From positions 62,001 through 126,000 of the forward strand of contig NZ_JBIGHX010000010.1 in the NCBI RefSeq assembly GCF_043555885.1: a stretch of DNA of 64,000 nt, given 5' to 3'. This document shows, piece by piece, positions 55,686-64,000 of the stretch; position 1 is the first letter of the stretch; each line of letters opens with the position of its first letter. The translations under genes and the position numbers were made by a program. Below the pieces are notes generated by a model. That model had not been told where the DNA came from, did not search any database, and was given only the letters and a program-made list of their open reading frames with translations. The stretch is from Pelomonas lactea. GTDB taxonomy: Bacteria; Pseudomonadota; Gammaproteobacteria; Burkholderiales; Burkholderiaceae_C.

Positions 55686-57959
55686 ATGACGGGGTTCCTG
55701 CTGATCAGCACCAGCCTGATCGCCATGCTGGGTGTGGCGCTGCTGGTGCTGGCACGGCTGGAGCCGGGTCATCCGCACATCAGTGACTGGGGCTGGAGCC
55801 ACGTGACGCTGGCGCTGGGCCTCACGCTGGGCGTGGCGCTGGCGCCGCCCGATCTCAACGCGCTGCGCTACCAGGCGCAGGCCACGGCCGCCACGGCCTG
55901 CATCATCGCGTCGCTGTCGCTGGAACTCGCCGGCGCCGCACGCTACAGCGGCCGGCCCTGGCGCTGGGCGCGCAACGCGCCGCTGTTCGGCGCGCTGCTG
56001 GGCGTCATCCTGGCGCTGGCACTGCTGGACCAGCGCTACGCCGTCGTCGTCGCCGCCCTGGTGCTGACCGGCGGCGCCTGGCTCGCCGCGTCCTGGCTGT
56101 GGCGCGGCGGCGCGCGCTCAGAGCGCTTCGTCGCCGCCTGCTTCATCGCGTCGGGGCTGGTGCACCTCAGCGGCCCCGTGCTGGACCCGCTGGCCCGCTC
56201 CATCCTCACCCACATCCTCGGCACCTATGTGCACGTGGCGCTGGCCATGGCGCTGATCCTGCTGTCCGTGCGGCGCGCCCACCAGGCCACGCTGCGGGTC
56301 AATTCACGGCTGCGGCAGCTTTACGAGCAATCCATGCAGGGGCTGGTCGTCGTGCAGGACGGCCACGCCGTGTACGCGAATCCGGCCGCGTTGCAGATGT
56401 TCGGCCTGGACCGCCTGGAGGGCGAGACGGCCATCGAGAGCGTCATCGCGCCGCGTGACCGCGATGGCGCCCGCGAGCGGGCCGCGCAGCTGCTGCGCCA
56501 GCGCGGCGGCCAGATTGCCTGGGAAGGCGAGCGGCTGCGCGCGGACGGCACGCCCGTCTACGTGCGCGGCACCTCCAGCTACTTCGAGTGGGACGGCGCG
56601 CCCGCGCTGCTGGTGCTGATGCTGGACGACACCGAACGCCAGCGCGCCACCGAGGCGCTGCGCCGCCAGGCGCTGCACGACGAACTCACCGACCTGCCCA
56701 ACCGCCACGCGGCGCTGGCCCAGCTGGCCGAGCTGACGGCACCCGGCAGCGCCGGCTTCGCGCTGCTGTCGGCCGACCTGGACCGCTTTCAGCTCGTCAA
56801 CGAAAGCCTGGGCCACGAGACCGGCGACGCGCTGCTGCAGGCCATCGCCGCGCGGCTGCGCGCGGCCTACCCGGCCGACGTGATGCTGGCGCGGCTGGGC
56901 GAAGACCAGTTCCTGCTGCTGCAGCCCGACGTCGATGACGACGCTGCGGCCCGGCTGGCCGGCCAGCGGCTGCTGGCGCTGATGAATGCGCCCTTTGCGG
57001 TGGGGCACCGCGCGCTGTACGTGCACCTGTCGGTGGGCATCGCGCGCTATCCCGCGCATGGCCAGGGCGGCGCCGCGCTGCTGAGCGCGGCCGACGTCGC
57101 CATGCACCAGGCCAAGCAGCAGGCCGGCGCGGCAGCGGTGGTCTTCCGCCCCGGCATGGCGGCCGGCGCCGGCGGCCTGCTGGAGATCGAGCAGGCGCTG
57201 GCCGCGGCCATCGAGCAGGGCGAATTCCAGCTGGACTACCAGCCCAAGTACGCTGCTGGTTCGCGCCGCCTGGCCGGCTTCGAGGCGCTGGTGCGCTGGC
57301 AGCGCCCGGGCCGCGGGCGCGTCAGCCCGGCCGACTTCATCCCGGCTGCCGAGCGCACCGGCCAGATCGTCGCGCTGGGCACGCTGATCCTGCGCCAGGC
57401 CGTGCAGCAGCAGCGCAGCTGGCAGCAACAGGGCCGGGTGGCGCTGCCGGTGGCCATCAACGTGTCGCCGCTGCAGTTCGAGGATGTGCGCTTCGCCGAC
57501 TGGGTGCTGGCGCTGGTGCAGGCGCATGGCGTGGACCCGCGGCTGGTGGAGGTGGAGATCACCGAGACCGCCGCGATGACGCACATGGAGCGCGTGCTGC
57601 CGCAGCTGGAGCGGCTGCGCCAGGCCGGCCTGGGCGTGGCGTTCGACGACTTCGGCACTGGCCAGAGTTCGCTGACGCTGCTGCGCCGCCTGCCCATCAC
57701 GACGCTGAAGCTGGACCGCAGCATGATCGACCCGCTGCCCGAGCCGTCGGCCGGCGCCGTGGTGCGCGCGGCCTGCGTCGTTGCCGAGGCGCTGGGCCTG
57801 ACCATCGTCGCCGAGGGCGTGGAAACCGAGGCGCAGGCCGCCGAGGTGGAGCGGCTGGGCTGCACGCACCTGCAGGGCTGGCTGCTGTCCCGCCCGCTGC
57901 TGCCGGACGCCGCCGGCGCGCTGCTGGCGCGCGCCGGCGAGCCTGCGGCCGGCGCCTAG
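55686..57959 (+). CDS. membrane PAS-GGDEF(degenerate)-EAL c-di-GMP phosphodiesterase
   Basis: This 757-residue protein has six or seven hydrophobic helices (about 1-200), a PAS domain (about 210-325), a GGDEF-like domain whose signature is GEDQF at 405-409, and an EAL domain with E533-A534-L535, NVSPLQFED and FDDFGTGQSSLTLL. The altered GGDEF signature predicts loss of cyclase activity; the EAL residues look intact, so it is probably a phosphodiesterase. The stop TAG shares the palindrome CTAG with the stop of the convergent psd gene, an overlap of four bases. Confidence 0.92.
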   Translation: MTGFLLISTSLIAMLGVALLVLARLEPGHPHISDWGWSHVTLALGLTLGVALAPPDLNALRYQAQATAATACIIASLSLELAGAARYSGRPWRWARNAPLFGALLGVILALALLDQRYAVVVAALVLTGGAWLAASWLWRGGARSERFVAACFIASGLVHLSGPVLDPLARSILTHILGTYVHVALAMALILLSVRRAHQATLRVNSRLRQLYEQSMQGLVVVQDGHAVYANPAALQMFGLDRLEGETAIESVIAPRDRDGARERAAQLLRQRGGQIAWEGERLRADGTPVYVRGTSSYFEWDGAPALLVLMLDDTERQRATEALRRQALHDELTDLPNRHAALAQLAELTAPGSAGFALLSADLDRFQLVNESLGHETGDALLQAIAARLRAAYPADVMLARLGEDQFLLLQPDVDDDAAARLAGQRLLALMNAPFAVGHRALYVHLSVGIARYPAHGQGGAALLSAADVAMHQAKQQAGAAAVVFRPGMAAGAGGLLEIEQALAAAIEQGEFQLDYQPKYAAGSRRLAGFEALVRWQRPGRGRVSPADFIPAAERTGQIVALGTLILRQAVQQQRSWQQQGRVALPVAINVSPLQFEDVRFADWVLALVQAHGVDPRLVEVEITETAAMTHMERVLPQLERLRQAGLGVAFDDFGTGQSSLTLLRRLPITTLKLDRSMIDPLPEPSAGAVVRAACVVAEALGLTIVAEGVETEAQAAEVERLGCTHLQGWLLSRPLLPDAAGALLARAGEPAAGA

Positions 57960-58792
57960 CGTGCCATCCAATCGCCCATGCGGATCGCGCCGCCGGGCTG
58001 CCACGCCGGGTTGAACTGCAGGCCGCTCTTCTCGAACAGCATGACGACCGTGGAGCCCAGCAGGAAGCGGCCCATCTCGTCGCCCTGCGCCAGCGTGACC
58101 TGGCCGGGCGCGTAGTCCCAGGCCTTCACGGTGCCGCCGCGCTTGATCTGGCCGTGCCAGACCGTGGCCATGCTGCCCACGATGGTGGCGCCCACCAGCA
58201 CCAGCACCCAGCGGCCCAGGACGTCGTCATCGAACACGCACACCAGGCGCTCGTTGCGTGCGAACAGCCCCGGCACGCCGCGGGCCGTCGTCGGGTTCAC
58301 CGAGAACAGCTCGCCCGGCACATGCACCATGCGCACGAGGCGGCCGGCGGCCGGCATGTGGATGCGGTGGTAGTCCTTGGGGCTGAGGTAGAGGTTGGCG
58401 AACAGCCCGTCCTGGAAGCGCGCGGCCAGCTCGGCGTCACCGCCCACCAGCGCCGTCGTCGAGAACGCCTGGCCCTTGGCCTGGTAGACCTGGTCGCCCT
58501 GGATGCGGCCCACCTGGCTGATTGCGCCGTCGACCGGGCAGATCAGCGGCGCCTGCGCCAGCGGCCGCGCGCCGGGCTTCAACGCGCGGGTGAAGAAGTC
58601 GTTGAACGTGGCGTAGGCCGTGATGTCCGGCTGCGCCGCCTCGGCCATGTTGACGCCGTAGCGCGCGACGAAGCGGCGGATGGTGGCGGTGGTGATGCCT
58701 CCCAGCGGCTTGGACGCGTAGTGCCCGGCCAGGCGGGTCATGGCCAGCTTGGGCATCAGGTACTGCGGCAGGACTTTGAGTCGATCAGACAT
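57956..58792 (-). CDS. psd: phosphatidylserine decarboxylase
   Basis: This 278-residue membrane-associated proenzyme makes phosphatidylethanolamine from phosphatidylserine. The self-cleavage site that generates the pyruvoyl group is LGST within GRFLLGSTVVMLFEK near residue 247. Other family segments are ICPVDGAISQVGRI, SPKDYHRIHMPAAGR and VGATIVGSMATVWHG. It stands alone, convergent with the preceding EAL protein gene. Confidence 0.96.
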   Translation of the reverse strand: MSDRLKVLPQYLMPKLAMTRLAGHYASKPLGGITTATIRRFVARYGVNMAEAAQPDITAYATFNDFFTRALKPGARPLAQAPLICPVDGAISQVGRIQGDQVYQAKGQAFSTTALVGGDAELAARFQDGLFANLYLSPKDYHRIHMPAAGRLVRMVHVPGELFSVNPTTARGVPGLFARNERLVCVFDDDVLGRWVLVLVGATIVGSMATVWHGQIKRGGTVKAWDYAPGQVTLAQGDEMGRFLLGSTVVMLFEKSGLQFNPAWQPGGAIRMGDWMAR

Positions 58793-58875
58793 GGCATCGG
58801 GGCCGTGGAGGGTCGCGGATTCTAGGAGCGCCCCTCGGTCGGCAGGCCTAGGGTCAGCGCGGACAATGCGGGGCG

Positions 58876-59682
58876 ATGTCCCTGGTTCACAGCTCCTTTT
58901 ACCGTTTCACACCGATTGCCGACCCGGCTGCCTTTGCCGCCTGGCTGCGCGAGGCCGCGTCGGGCTTGGGTGGCGTCGTGCTGGTCGCCACCGAGGGCCT
59001 GAGCGCCGCCGTCGCCGGCCCGGCCGACGTGCTGGCGCGCTTCGAGGCCGCGCTGCTGCAGCAGCCCGGTTTCGCCGGCCTGCACTTCAAGCACAACGCC
59101 TGCGAGCGCCCGCCGTTCAGCCTGCTGAAGGTGTCGGTCAAGCGCGAGATCGTCGCCTTCGGCATTCCCGGGGTGACAGGCGGTGTCAGTGGCGGCGCGG
59201 CCACCGACACCCATGTCAGCCCGCAGCGCTGGCGCGAGCTGCTGGACGACCCCGACACGGTGGTTCTCGACAACCGCAACACGTTCGAGTTCAAGCTGGG
59301 GCGCTTCCGCGGCGCCATCGACCCCGGCGTGGCCCACTTCCGCGACTTCCCGGCCTACGTCCAGGCGCACCGCGACGAGTGGCAGGGCAAGACGGTGGCC
59401 ATGTACTGCACCGGCGGCATCCGCTGCGAGAAGACGGCGGCGTGGATGCAGGCCCAGGGCCTGCAGGTGGCGCAGCTGGACGGCGGCATCCTGAACTTCC
59501 TCGAAGCGTTTCCCGACGCCGCGCGGGACTGGGAAGGCGAGTGCTACGTGTTCGACAAGCGCATCGCCATCGATGCCGCCGGCCGCGAGACGGGCACGAC
59601 GGCCGAGCAGGTGTTCACCGACCCGGCCGACGCCTGGCGGCTGAACCGCGCCCGGCGGCTGGACCCCGCCGCGGAGGATTGA
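58876..59682 (+). CDS. trhO: tRNA uridine(34) hydroxylase, rhodanese-like
   Basis: This 268-residue YceA/TrhO-type protein has an N-terminal acylphosphatase-like domain (FYRFTPIADPAAFAAWL, LVATEGLSAAVAG) and a rhodanese domain with the active-site loop CTGGIRCEKTAAW (Cys178, second Cys184). Known members hydroxylate U34 of tRNA in an oxygen-dependent way. It is shorter than the 350-residue E. coli protein because the C-terminal extension after the rhodanese domain is short; many betaproteobacterial members share this length. Confidence 0.9.
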   Translation: MSLVHSSFYRFTPIADPAAFAAWLREAASGLGGVVLVATEGLSAAVAGPADVLARFEAALLQQPGFAGLHFKHNACERPPFSLLKVSVKREIVAFGIPGVTGGVSGGAATDTHVSPQRWRELLDDPDTVVLDNRNTFEFKLGRFRGAIDPGVAHFRDFPAYVQAHRDEWQGKTVAMYCTGGIRCEKTAAWMQAQGLQVAQLDGGILNFLEAFPDAARDWEGECYVFDKRIAIDAAGRETGTTAEQVFTDPADAWRLNRARRLDPAAED

Positions 59683-59790
59683 TTCCCCCGGCGCGGAGCA
59701 AACCTTCCGCCCCCGCGTCGCGTGCGGCCGGCCGCAAACCCCGACAATCCGCTCCGCGCGCCGCTTGCGCGCCCCGACCTTCCTCCATCG

Positions 59791-61092
59791 ATGTCCCACC
59801 TGATCGTCCACGGCGGCACGCCCCTCTCGGGCCGCATCATTCCCTCGGCCAACAAGAACGCCGTCCTGCCCATCCTGTGCGCGACGCTGCTGACCCGGCA
59901 GCCCGTGCGCCTGCGCGGCGTGCCCGAGATCACCGACGTGAAGAAGATCGTCGAGGTCTTCCGCAAGCTGGGTTCGCACGTGGAGCTGGACTTCAAGACC
60001 GGCATCCTCGACGTCCATCACAAGGACACGCATTTCGACGCGGCCATCGACCGCCTGCCGGAGGAGATGCGCTCCTCCATCATGCTGGTGCCCGGCCTGA
60101 TGGCCCGCTTCGGCGCTGCGCGCATCGAGGACGACGTCAAGGGCTGCACGCTGGGCGCCCGCGAGATCGACCCCCACGTGGAGGTGTTCCAGCGCTTCGG
60201 CGCCGATGTCGAGCGCCTGCCCGACGGCCTGGTGCTGCGCGTGGACCGCCCGCTCAAGGCCAACGACCACTGGACCGACTACGCCTCGGTCACGACGACC
60301 GAGAACTTCGTGCTGTGCGCGGCGCTGGCCGAGGGCACGTCCACGCTGACCAACGCCGCCAGCGAGCCGCACGTGCAGGAGTTCTGCAACTTCATGTCGC
60401 TGCTGGGCGCCAAGATCGAGGGCCACGGCACGTCCAAGCTGAAGATCACCGGCGTCTCTGCCCTGGGCGGCGCCGACTACACCTTCACTGAGGACTTCCA
60501 CGAGATCGTCACCTTCCTCGCGTTGGGCGCCATCACGGGCGGCAACGTGCAGGTCAAGAACGGCGCGCCGGAGATGTTCCCGCTGCTGGACCGCACCTTC
60601 GCGAAGTTCGGCGTGCAGATCGTCCACGAGGACGGCTGGAGCCGCTGCGTCGTGGACGGCCCGCTGAAGGTCAAGGAACCCTTCACGCGCAACATCCTGC
60701 AGAAGGTGGAAGCCGCGCCCTGGCCCTATGTGCCGGTGGACCTGCTGCCCATCTTCGTGGCCCTGGGCGTCAAGGCCGAGGGCAGCGTGATGTTCTGGAA
60801 CAAGATCTACGACGGCGCGATGGGCTGGACCAGCGAGCTCGCCAAGTTCGGCGCGCACGCGTTCCTCAGCGACCCGCACCGCATGATCACCTTCGGCGGC
60901 AAGCCGCTCTCCCCGGCCGAGGTGGAGAGCCCCTACATCATCCGCGTCGCCATCGCGCTGCTGATGGTGGCCGCCAGCGTGCCCGGCAAGAGCGTCATCC
61001 GCAACGCGACGCCCATCCGGCGTGCCCACCCCAATTTCGTCGAGCACATCTGCGAGCTCGGCGCGCGCATCGAGTGGGTGGAAGGCGACTAG
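59791..61092 (+). CDS. divergent MurA-type UDP-GlcNAc 1-carboxyvinyltransferase
   Basis: This 433-residue EPSP-synthase-fold enzyme keeps the MurA active-site residues: Lys22-Asn23 in SANKNAVLPIL, Cys119 in VKGCTLGAREID (the phosphoenolpyruvate/fosfomycin Cys), Arg124, and an Asp in YVPVDLLPIF. Elsewhere it differs much from standard MurA (for example TTTENFVLCAALAEGTS and MFWNKIYDGAMGWTSEL). It does not lie in the murA-hisG-hisD context usual in Burkholderiales, so it is probably a second paralogue. The start MSHLIVHGG at 59791 matches the fold. Copy F of the dispersed repeat follows. Confidence 0.88.
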   Translation: MSHLIVHGGTPLSGRIIPSANKNAVLPILCATLLTRQPVRLRGVPEITDVKKIVEVFRKLGSHVELDFKTGILDVHHKDTHFDAAIDRLPEEMRSSIMLVPGLMARFGAARIEDDVKGCTLGAREIDPHVEVFQRFGADVERLPDGLVLRVDRPLKANDHWTDYASVTTTENFVLCAALAEGTSTLTNAASEPHVQEFCNFMSLLGAKIEGHGTSKLKITGVSALGGADYTFTEDFHEIVTFLALGAITGGNVQVKNGAPEMFPLLDRTFAKFGVQIVHEDGWSRCVVDGPLKVKEPFTRNILQKVEAAPWPYVPVDLLPIFVALGVKAEGSVMFWNKIYDGAMGWTSELAKFGAHAFLSDPHRMITFGGKPLSPAEVESPYIIRVAIALLMVAASVPGKSVIRNATPIRRAHPNFVEHICELGARIEWVEGD

Positions 61093-61100
61093 AACGTGAC

Positions 61101-61234
61101 GCCCCTCGCCCAGTCCCGCCGCGCTGCACGCGGGCGGGCCCGGTCGGCCCCCCGAGGGGGCGGTGATGCTTGCGGCATTGAGCCGCAAGCACATCGCCCT
61201 GGCGGGCCGGCTTGGGAGCGGCCCGGCGCTCGGC
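61101..61234 (+). repeat. dispersed multi-hairpin element, copy F
   Basis: This 134-bp copy in plus-strand sense starts 8 nt after the MurA-like stop and ends 22 bases before the next start. It holds GCCCCTCGCCCAGTCCCGCC, a GGCCCCCCGAGGGGGCGG stem, the central GCTTGCGGC/GCCGCAAGC stem, and the CGGGCCGG...GCGGCCCGG end with GCGCTCGGC. Confidence 0.88.
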
Positions 61235-61256
61235 CCGCTTGAACGCGACGCTGAAC

Positions 61257-62147
61257 ATGCGATTTGGGCTCCTTCTTTGCGTCGGCGTCATGGCCTCGCT
61301 CGCGCACGCCGACACCGTCCGCTGGGTGGCGCAGGACATGCCGCCGCATTTCCACTTCCAGGACGGCCACGCGCCGCGCAGCGTGGCCGAGCTGGGGCGG
61401 GGCGAGGTGGACGGCTTCATGCGCGTGCTGCTGCCGCGCATGGCCGGCTTCCGGCATGAGTTCGTCGAGGCCAGCACGGCGCGCTACGAGGCGCTGTCGC
61501 GCAGCGGGCAGACGCTGTGCTCCACGCTGCACGTGCGCACGCCCGAGCGGCTGGACTGGCTGTACTTCTCGCACCTGTACCCGCCGCTGGTGTCGCGCGA
61601 GATCCACGTCATCGTGCGCCGCGATGCGCTGGCCCGCGTCATGCAGGGCGCGCCGGCAGACGGCCGCGTCGTGCTGGCCGACCTGCTGCAGCGCCCCGAG
61701 CTGCGGCTGTTGCTGGCGCGTGACCGCGCCTTCGGCCCGCAGATCGACCCGCTGCTGGGCCGCCATGCGGTGCCGCGCCTGGCGGTGGGCGCCCAGCTCA
61801 GCAGCCAGCTGCTGGACATGCTGCGCGCCGGGCGCATGGACTACACGCTGGACTACCCGGCCGTCATGCAGGACCACCTCAAACGCATCGGCGACCCCGG
61901 CGCTCTCGTCGCGCTGCCGGTGACCGAGGGCCGCAGCACGCTGCTGGCCACCGTGTCCTGCAGCCGCACGCCGGAGGGCCGCCGCCACATCGAGGCCATC
62001 GACGCGGCCGTGCGCGCGCTGGCCCGCGAGCCCGACCGCGAGGCCTGGGTGCACGACTGGCGCGGCGACCGCGTGATGCCGCAGGACATGAGGCGGCTGA
62101 ACGCCTACATGGACGAGCGCGCCCGCGGCGGGCCGCGCATCGAATAG
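61257..62147 (+). CDS. periplasmic binding-like protein (TIGR02285-type)
   Basis: This 296-residue protein has a signal peptide (MRFGLLLCVGVMASLAHADT) and a fold like the small-molecule binding domain of SBP_bac_3 proteins. VRWVAQDMPPHFHFQDG at the mature N-terminus, GQTLCSTLHVRTPERLDWLYF and DYTLDYPAVMQDHL are typical of a conserved, uncharacterised betaproteobacterial family. No transporter gene is adjacent, so it may be a sensor or an orphan. The ATG at 61257 lies 22 bases after repeat copy F, with no strong ribosome binding site. Confidence 0.8.
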   Translation: MRFGLLLCVGVMASLAHADTVRWVAQDMPPHFHFQDGHAPRSVAELGRGEVDGFMRVLLPRMAGFRHEFVEASTARYEALSRSGQTLCSTLHVRTPERLDWLYFSHLYPPLVSREIHVIVRRDALARVMQGAPADGRVVLADLLQRPELRLLLARDRAFGPQIDPLLGRHAVPRLAVGAQLSSQLLDMLRAGRMDYTLDYPAVMQDHLKRIGDPGALVALPVTEGRSTLLATVSCSRTPEGRRHIEAIDAAVRALAREPDREAWVHDWRGDRVMPQDMRRLNAYMDERARGGPRIE

Positions 62148-62158
62148 GCGCCGCCGCC

Positions 62159-63064
62159 GTGGCCCGCCCTGCCAAGCCCGCGCTGCCGCTGCGCGACGGC
62201 GTCGCCGCCAGCGCCGTGTTCTGCCCGCCCGGGCCGTGGGCGACGACGGCCGCCTTCCTCGCCGAGCGCCTGCCGCGCGTCGACGACTGGGCCGAGCGCC
62301 TGGCGCGCGGCGATGTCGTCGACGACGGCGGCCAGCCCGTCGCCGCGGCCTACCAGCCCAACCGCCGCGTCTACTACTGGCGCTACCTGGCCGACGAGCC
62401 CGTCGTGCCGTTCGAGGCCCGCGTCGTCTTCCAGGACGAGCACCTGCTGGTGGCCGACAAGCCGCACTTCCTGCCCGTCACGCCCAGCGGCCTGTATGCC
62501 CGGCAGACGCTGATGGCGCGGCTGCGCCACGCGACCGGCCTGGCCGACCTCATCCCCATCCACCGGCTGGACCGCGAGACCGCCGGGCTGGTCGTCTTCG
62601 CCGTGCGGCCGCAGGACCGCGACGCCTACCACCGGCTGTTCCGCGAGCGCACGGTCGACAAGGTCTACGAGGCCGTCGCGCCGGCCGGCGAGGGGCCCTG
62701 GCCGCGCGTCGTGCGCCACCGGCTGGCCGAGCCCGACGGCGACGACTTCATGCAGATGCAGGTCGTGCCCGGCGAGCCCAACGCCGAGACGCGCATCGAC
62801 CTGGTCGAACGGCTGGCCGACGGCCTGGCCCGCTACGAGCTGCGCCCGCACACCGGCCAGCGCCACCAGCTGCGCGTGCAGATGAATGCGCTGGGCCTGC
62901 CCATCGTCGGTGACCGCATCTACCCGGTGCTGCAGCTGCACGAGAACCCGCCGCGCTTTGACGCACCGCTGCAGCTGGTGGCGCGCGAGATCGCGTTCAC
63001 GGACCCGGTGACGGGTCAGCGACGGTACTTTTCACGTGGCGCCGCGACAATGCTGTTCCGATGA
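62159..63064 (+). CDS. RluA family pseudouridine synthase
   Basis: This 301-residue enzyme converts uridine to pseudouridine in rRNA or tRNA. The catalytic Asp138 is in PIHRLDRETAGLVVF, and YELRPHTGQRHQLRVQMNAL is the conserved C-terminal motif of the family. No S4 domain is visible. The GTG at 62159 is used because no ATG fits the conserved N-terminal part, and the site lacks a clear Shine-Dalgarno. Its stop overlaps the next start by four bases (ATGA). Confidence 0.9.
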   Translation: MARPAKPALPLRDGVAASAVFCPPGPWATTAAFLAERLPRVDDWAERLARGDVVDDGGQPVAAAYQPNRRVYYWRYLADEPVVPFEARVVFQDEHLLVADKPHFLPVTPSGLYARQTLMARLRHATGLADLIPIHRLDRETAGLVVFAVRPQDRDAYHRLFRERTVDKVYEAVAPAGEGPWPRVVRHRLAEPDGDDFMQMQVVPGEPNAETRIDLVERLADGLARYELRPHTGQRHQLRVQMNALGLPIVGDRIYPVLQLHENPPRFDAPLQLVAREIAFTDPVTGQRRYFSRGAATMLFR

Positions 63065-64000
63065 CCGCCGACCCCCAAGCCCAAGTCCAGGAACTGCGTC
63101 GCCAGCTGCAGACGCTGCTCGATGCCGCCAAGGCCAACGAGCGCAAGCTGGACCGCTTCGACGCGCTGGAGCGCCGCCTGATGGCGGTGGGCTCCATGGA
63201 GGAGCTGGTCAACCTGCTGCTGGTGGACTGCCGCGCCGACTTCGGCCTGGACGCCGCCGAGCTTTGGCTGCTGGACCCCGACGGCGAACTGCGCCGCGCG
63301 CTGCCCAGCCTGCCCATGGCCAGGGCGCCGCAGCTGCTGGAGGGCCACGGGCCGCTGAAGGACATCTTCGGCGCCGCGCGCACCACGCGCCTCATCGGCC
63401 CTGGCCATGGTGAGGCGCTGCTGGCCACCGCCTTCGGTGCCGGCACGCCGGTGCGCTCGGCGGCCCTGCTGCCGCTGATCCGCCAAGGCCTGCTGATCGG
63501 CAGCCTGCACTTCGGCGCGCGCGATGCCGAGCGCTACGACGCCGCCTCGGGCACCAAGTTCCTGGACCGGCTGGCCGCCATCGCCGCCATCGCCATCGAG
63601 AGCATGCTCAACCGCGAGCGGCTGCGCCGCGCCGGCATGACCGATGGCCTGACCGGCGTGCACAACCGCCGCTACTTCGACCATCGCAGCCTCATCGAGT
63701 TCAGCCAGGCCGTGCGCCACCGCTACCCGCTGGCCTGCCTGTTCCTGGACATCGACCACTTCAAGGCCATCAACGACGGCCACGGTCACCCGGCGGGCGA
63801 CGAGGTGCTGCGCCAGGTGGGCGGGCTGATCCAGCGCTCGCTGCGCACTGGCGACCTGGCCGCGCGCTACGGCGGCGAGGAGTTCGTCGTGCTGCTGCCA
63901 CGCACCGACCTGGCCGGCGCCCGCGAGGTGGCCGAGCGCATCCGGCTGATGGTGCAGGACGCGCCGTTCGTGACGCCCGAGGGCGGCACGCTCAGCGCCA
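63061..64000 (+). CDS. GAF/DUF484-GGDEF diguanylate cyclase (cut by window end)
   Basis: The first 313 residues are visible. A coiled-coil start (about 5-40) is followed by a GAF/DUF484-like domain (about 40-185; ELWLLDPDGELRRALP, AALLPLIRQGLLIGSLHFG) and a GGDEF domain with MTDGLTGVHNRRYFDHR, FLDIDHFKAINDGHGHPAGD and active GGEEF at 271-275. The inhibitory RxxD site is present (RTGD at 262-265). It should make c-di-GMP. The reading frame is open at the right edge, so the C-terminus is outside the window. It overlaps the pseudouridine synthase gene by four bases. Confidence 0.92.
   Translation, partial: MTADPQAQVQELRRQLQTLLDAAKANERKLDRFDALERRLMAVGSMEELVNLLLVDCRADFGLDAAELWLLDPDGELRRALPSLPMARAPQLLEGHGPLKDIFGAARTTRLIGPGHGEALLATAFGAGTPVRSAALLPLIRQGLLIGSLHFGARDAERYDAASGTKFLDRLAAIAAIAIESMLNRERLRRAGMTDGLTGVHNRRYFDHRSLIEFSQAVRHRYPLACLFLDIDHFKAINDGHGHPAGDEVLRQVGGLIQRSLRTGDLAARYGGEEFVVLLPRTDLAGAREVAERIRLMVQDAPFVTPEGGTLSA

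Overview
The window is a dense, high-GC stretch of a bacterial chromosome with 46 protein genes and no rRNA, tRNA, insertion sequence, prophage or CRISPR array that I could recognise. Gene content and protein character (a PcaF-type thiolase, a TrpS with a C-terminal extension, many TonB-dependent receptors, several c-di-GMP enzymes) fit a betaproteobacterium of the order Burkholderiales, probably near Roseateles/Pelomonas/Mitsuaria or Rubrivivax. The genus is an inference from protein resemblance only.

Layout. 1-5.5 kb: the end of an unidentified gene, a degenerate NarL-type regulator, a glutathione S-transferase, a DUF898 membrane protein coupled to an M48 protease, and purB. 5.4-13.2 kb: a tandem hairpin repeat, a GNAT acetyltransferase, a PAS-GGDEF-EAL protein, pyrF, a large hybrid histidine kinase and a queuosine-precursor transporter. 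13.3-19.6 kb: an S9 peptidase downstream of a TonB-dependent receptor, and an esterase-like protein without its nucleophile. 19.6-23.3 kb: an M14 carboxypeptidase and a LytS/LytT-type two-component pair. 23.4-26.8 kb: a three-gene acyl-CoA degradation operon (hydratase, dehydrogenase, thiolase) behind a TetR-type palindrome. 27-32.1 kb: a second TonB-receptor unit with a 2-oxoglutarate/Fe(II) oxygenase and a geranylgeranyl-reductase-like flavoprotein. 32.5-37.5 kb: malate synthase G, a LysR regulator and a long-chain acyl-CoA synthetase. 37.6-42.4 kb: trpS, an unusual ECF sigma factor and a membrane Ser/Thr kinase, tightly coupled. 42.5-55.6 kb: a complete beta-glucan/beta-glucoside utilisation locus (LacI regulator, GH3, TonB receptor, GH1, CUT1 ABC transporter, GH30). 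55.7-64 kb: a GGDEF-EAL protein, phosphatidylserine decarboxylase, TrhO, a divergent MurA, a periplasmic binding-like protein, an RluA-type pseudouridine synthase and a GAF-GGDEF protein cut by the window end.

How the parts work together. In the glucan locus a perfect 16-bp palindrome lies just downstream of a promoter for the receptor gene, so the LacI protein probably represses import and hydrolysis. GH30 and GH3 would cut the glucan, the TonB receptor and ABC transporter would bring oligomers or glucose inward, and GH1 would finish hydrolysis. The acyl-CoA operon and the first TonB receptor carry the same 14-bp palindrome, which suggests one TetR-family regulator encoded elsewhere.

The most striking unexplained signal is a dispersed, multi-hairpin repeat (about 60-135 bp, seven copies). 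In five copies its 5' end starts 1-8 nt after a stop codon, always in the sense direction of that gene. In the sixth the stop codon lies inside the element, and the seventh sits in frame inside the Ser/Thr kinase gene. Its central stem shows compensatory base changes. Second in interest is the sigma factor/kinase pair, whose sigma 2.2 region has Asn-Thr-Thr-Ala where ordinary ECF factors have acidic residues.
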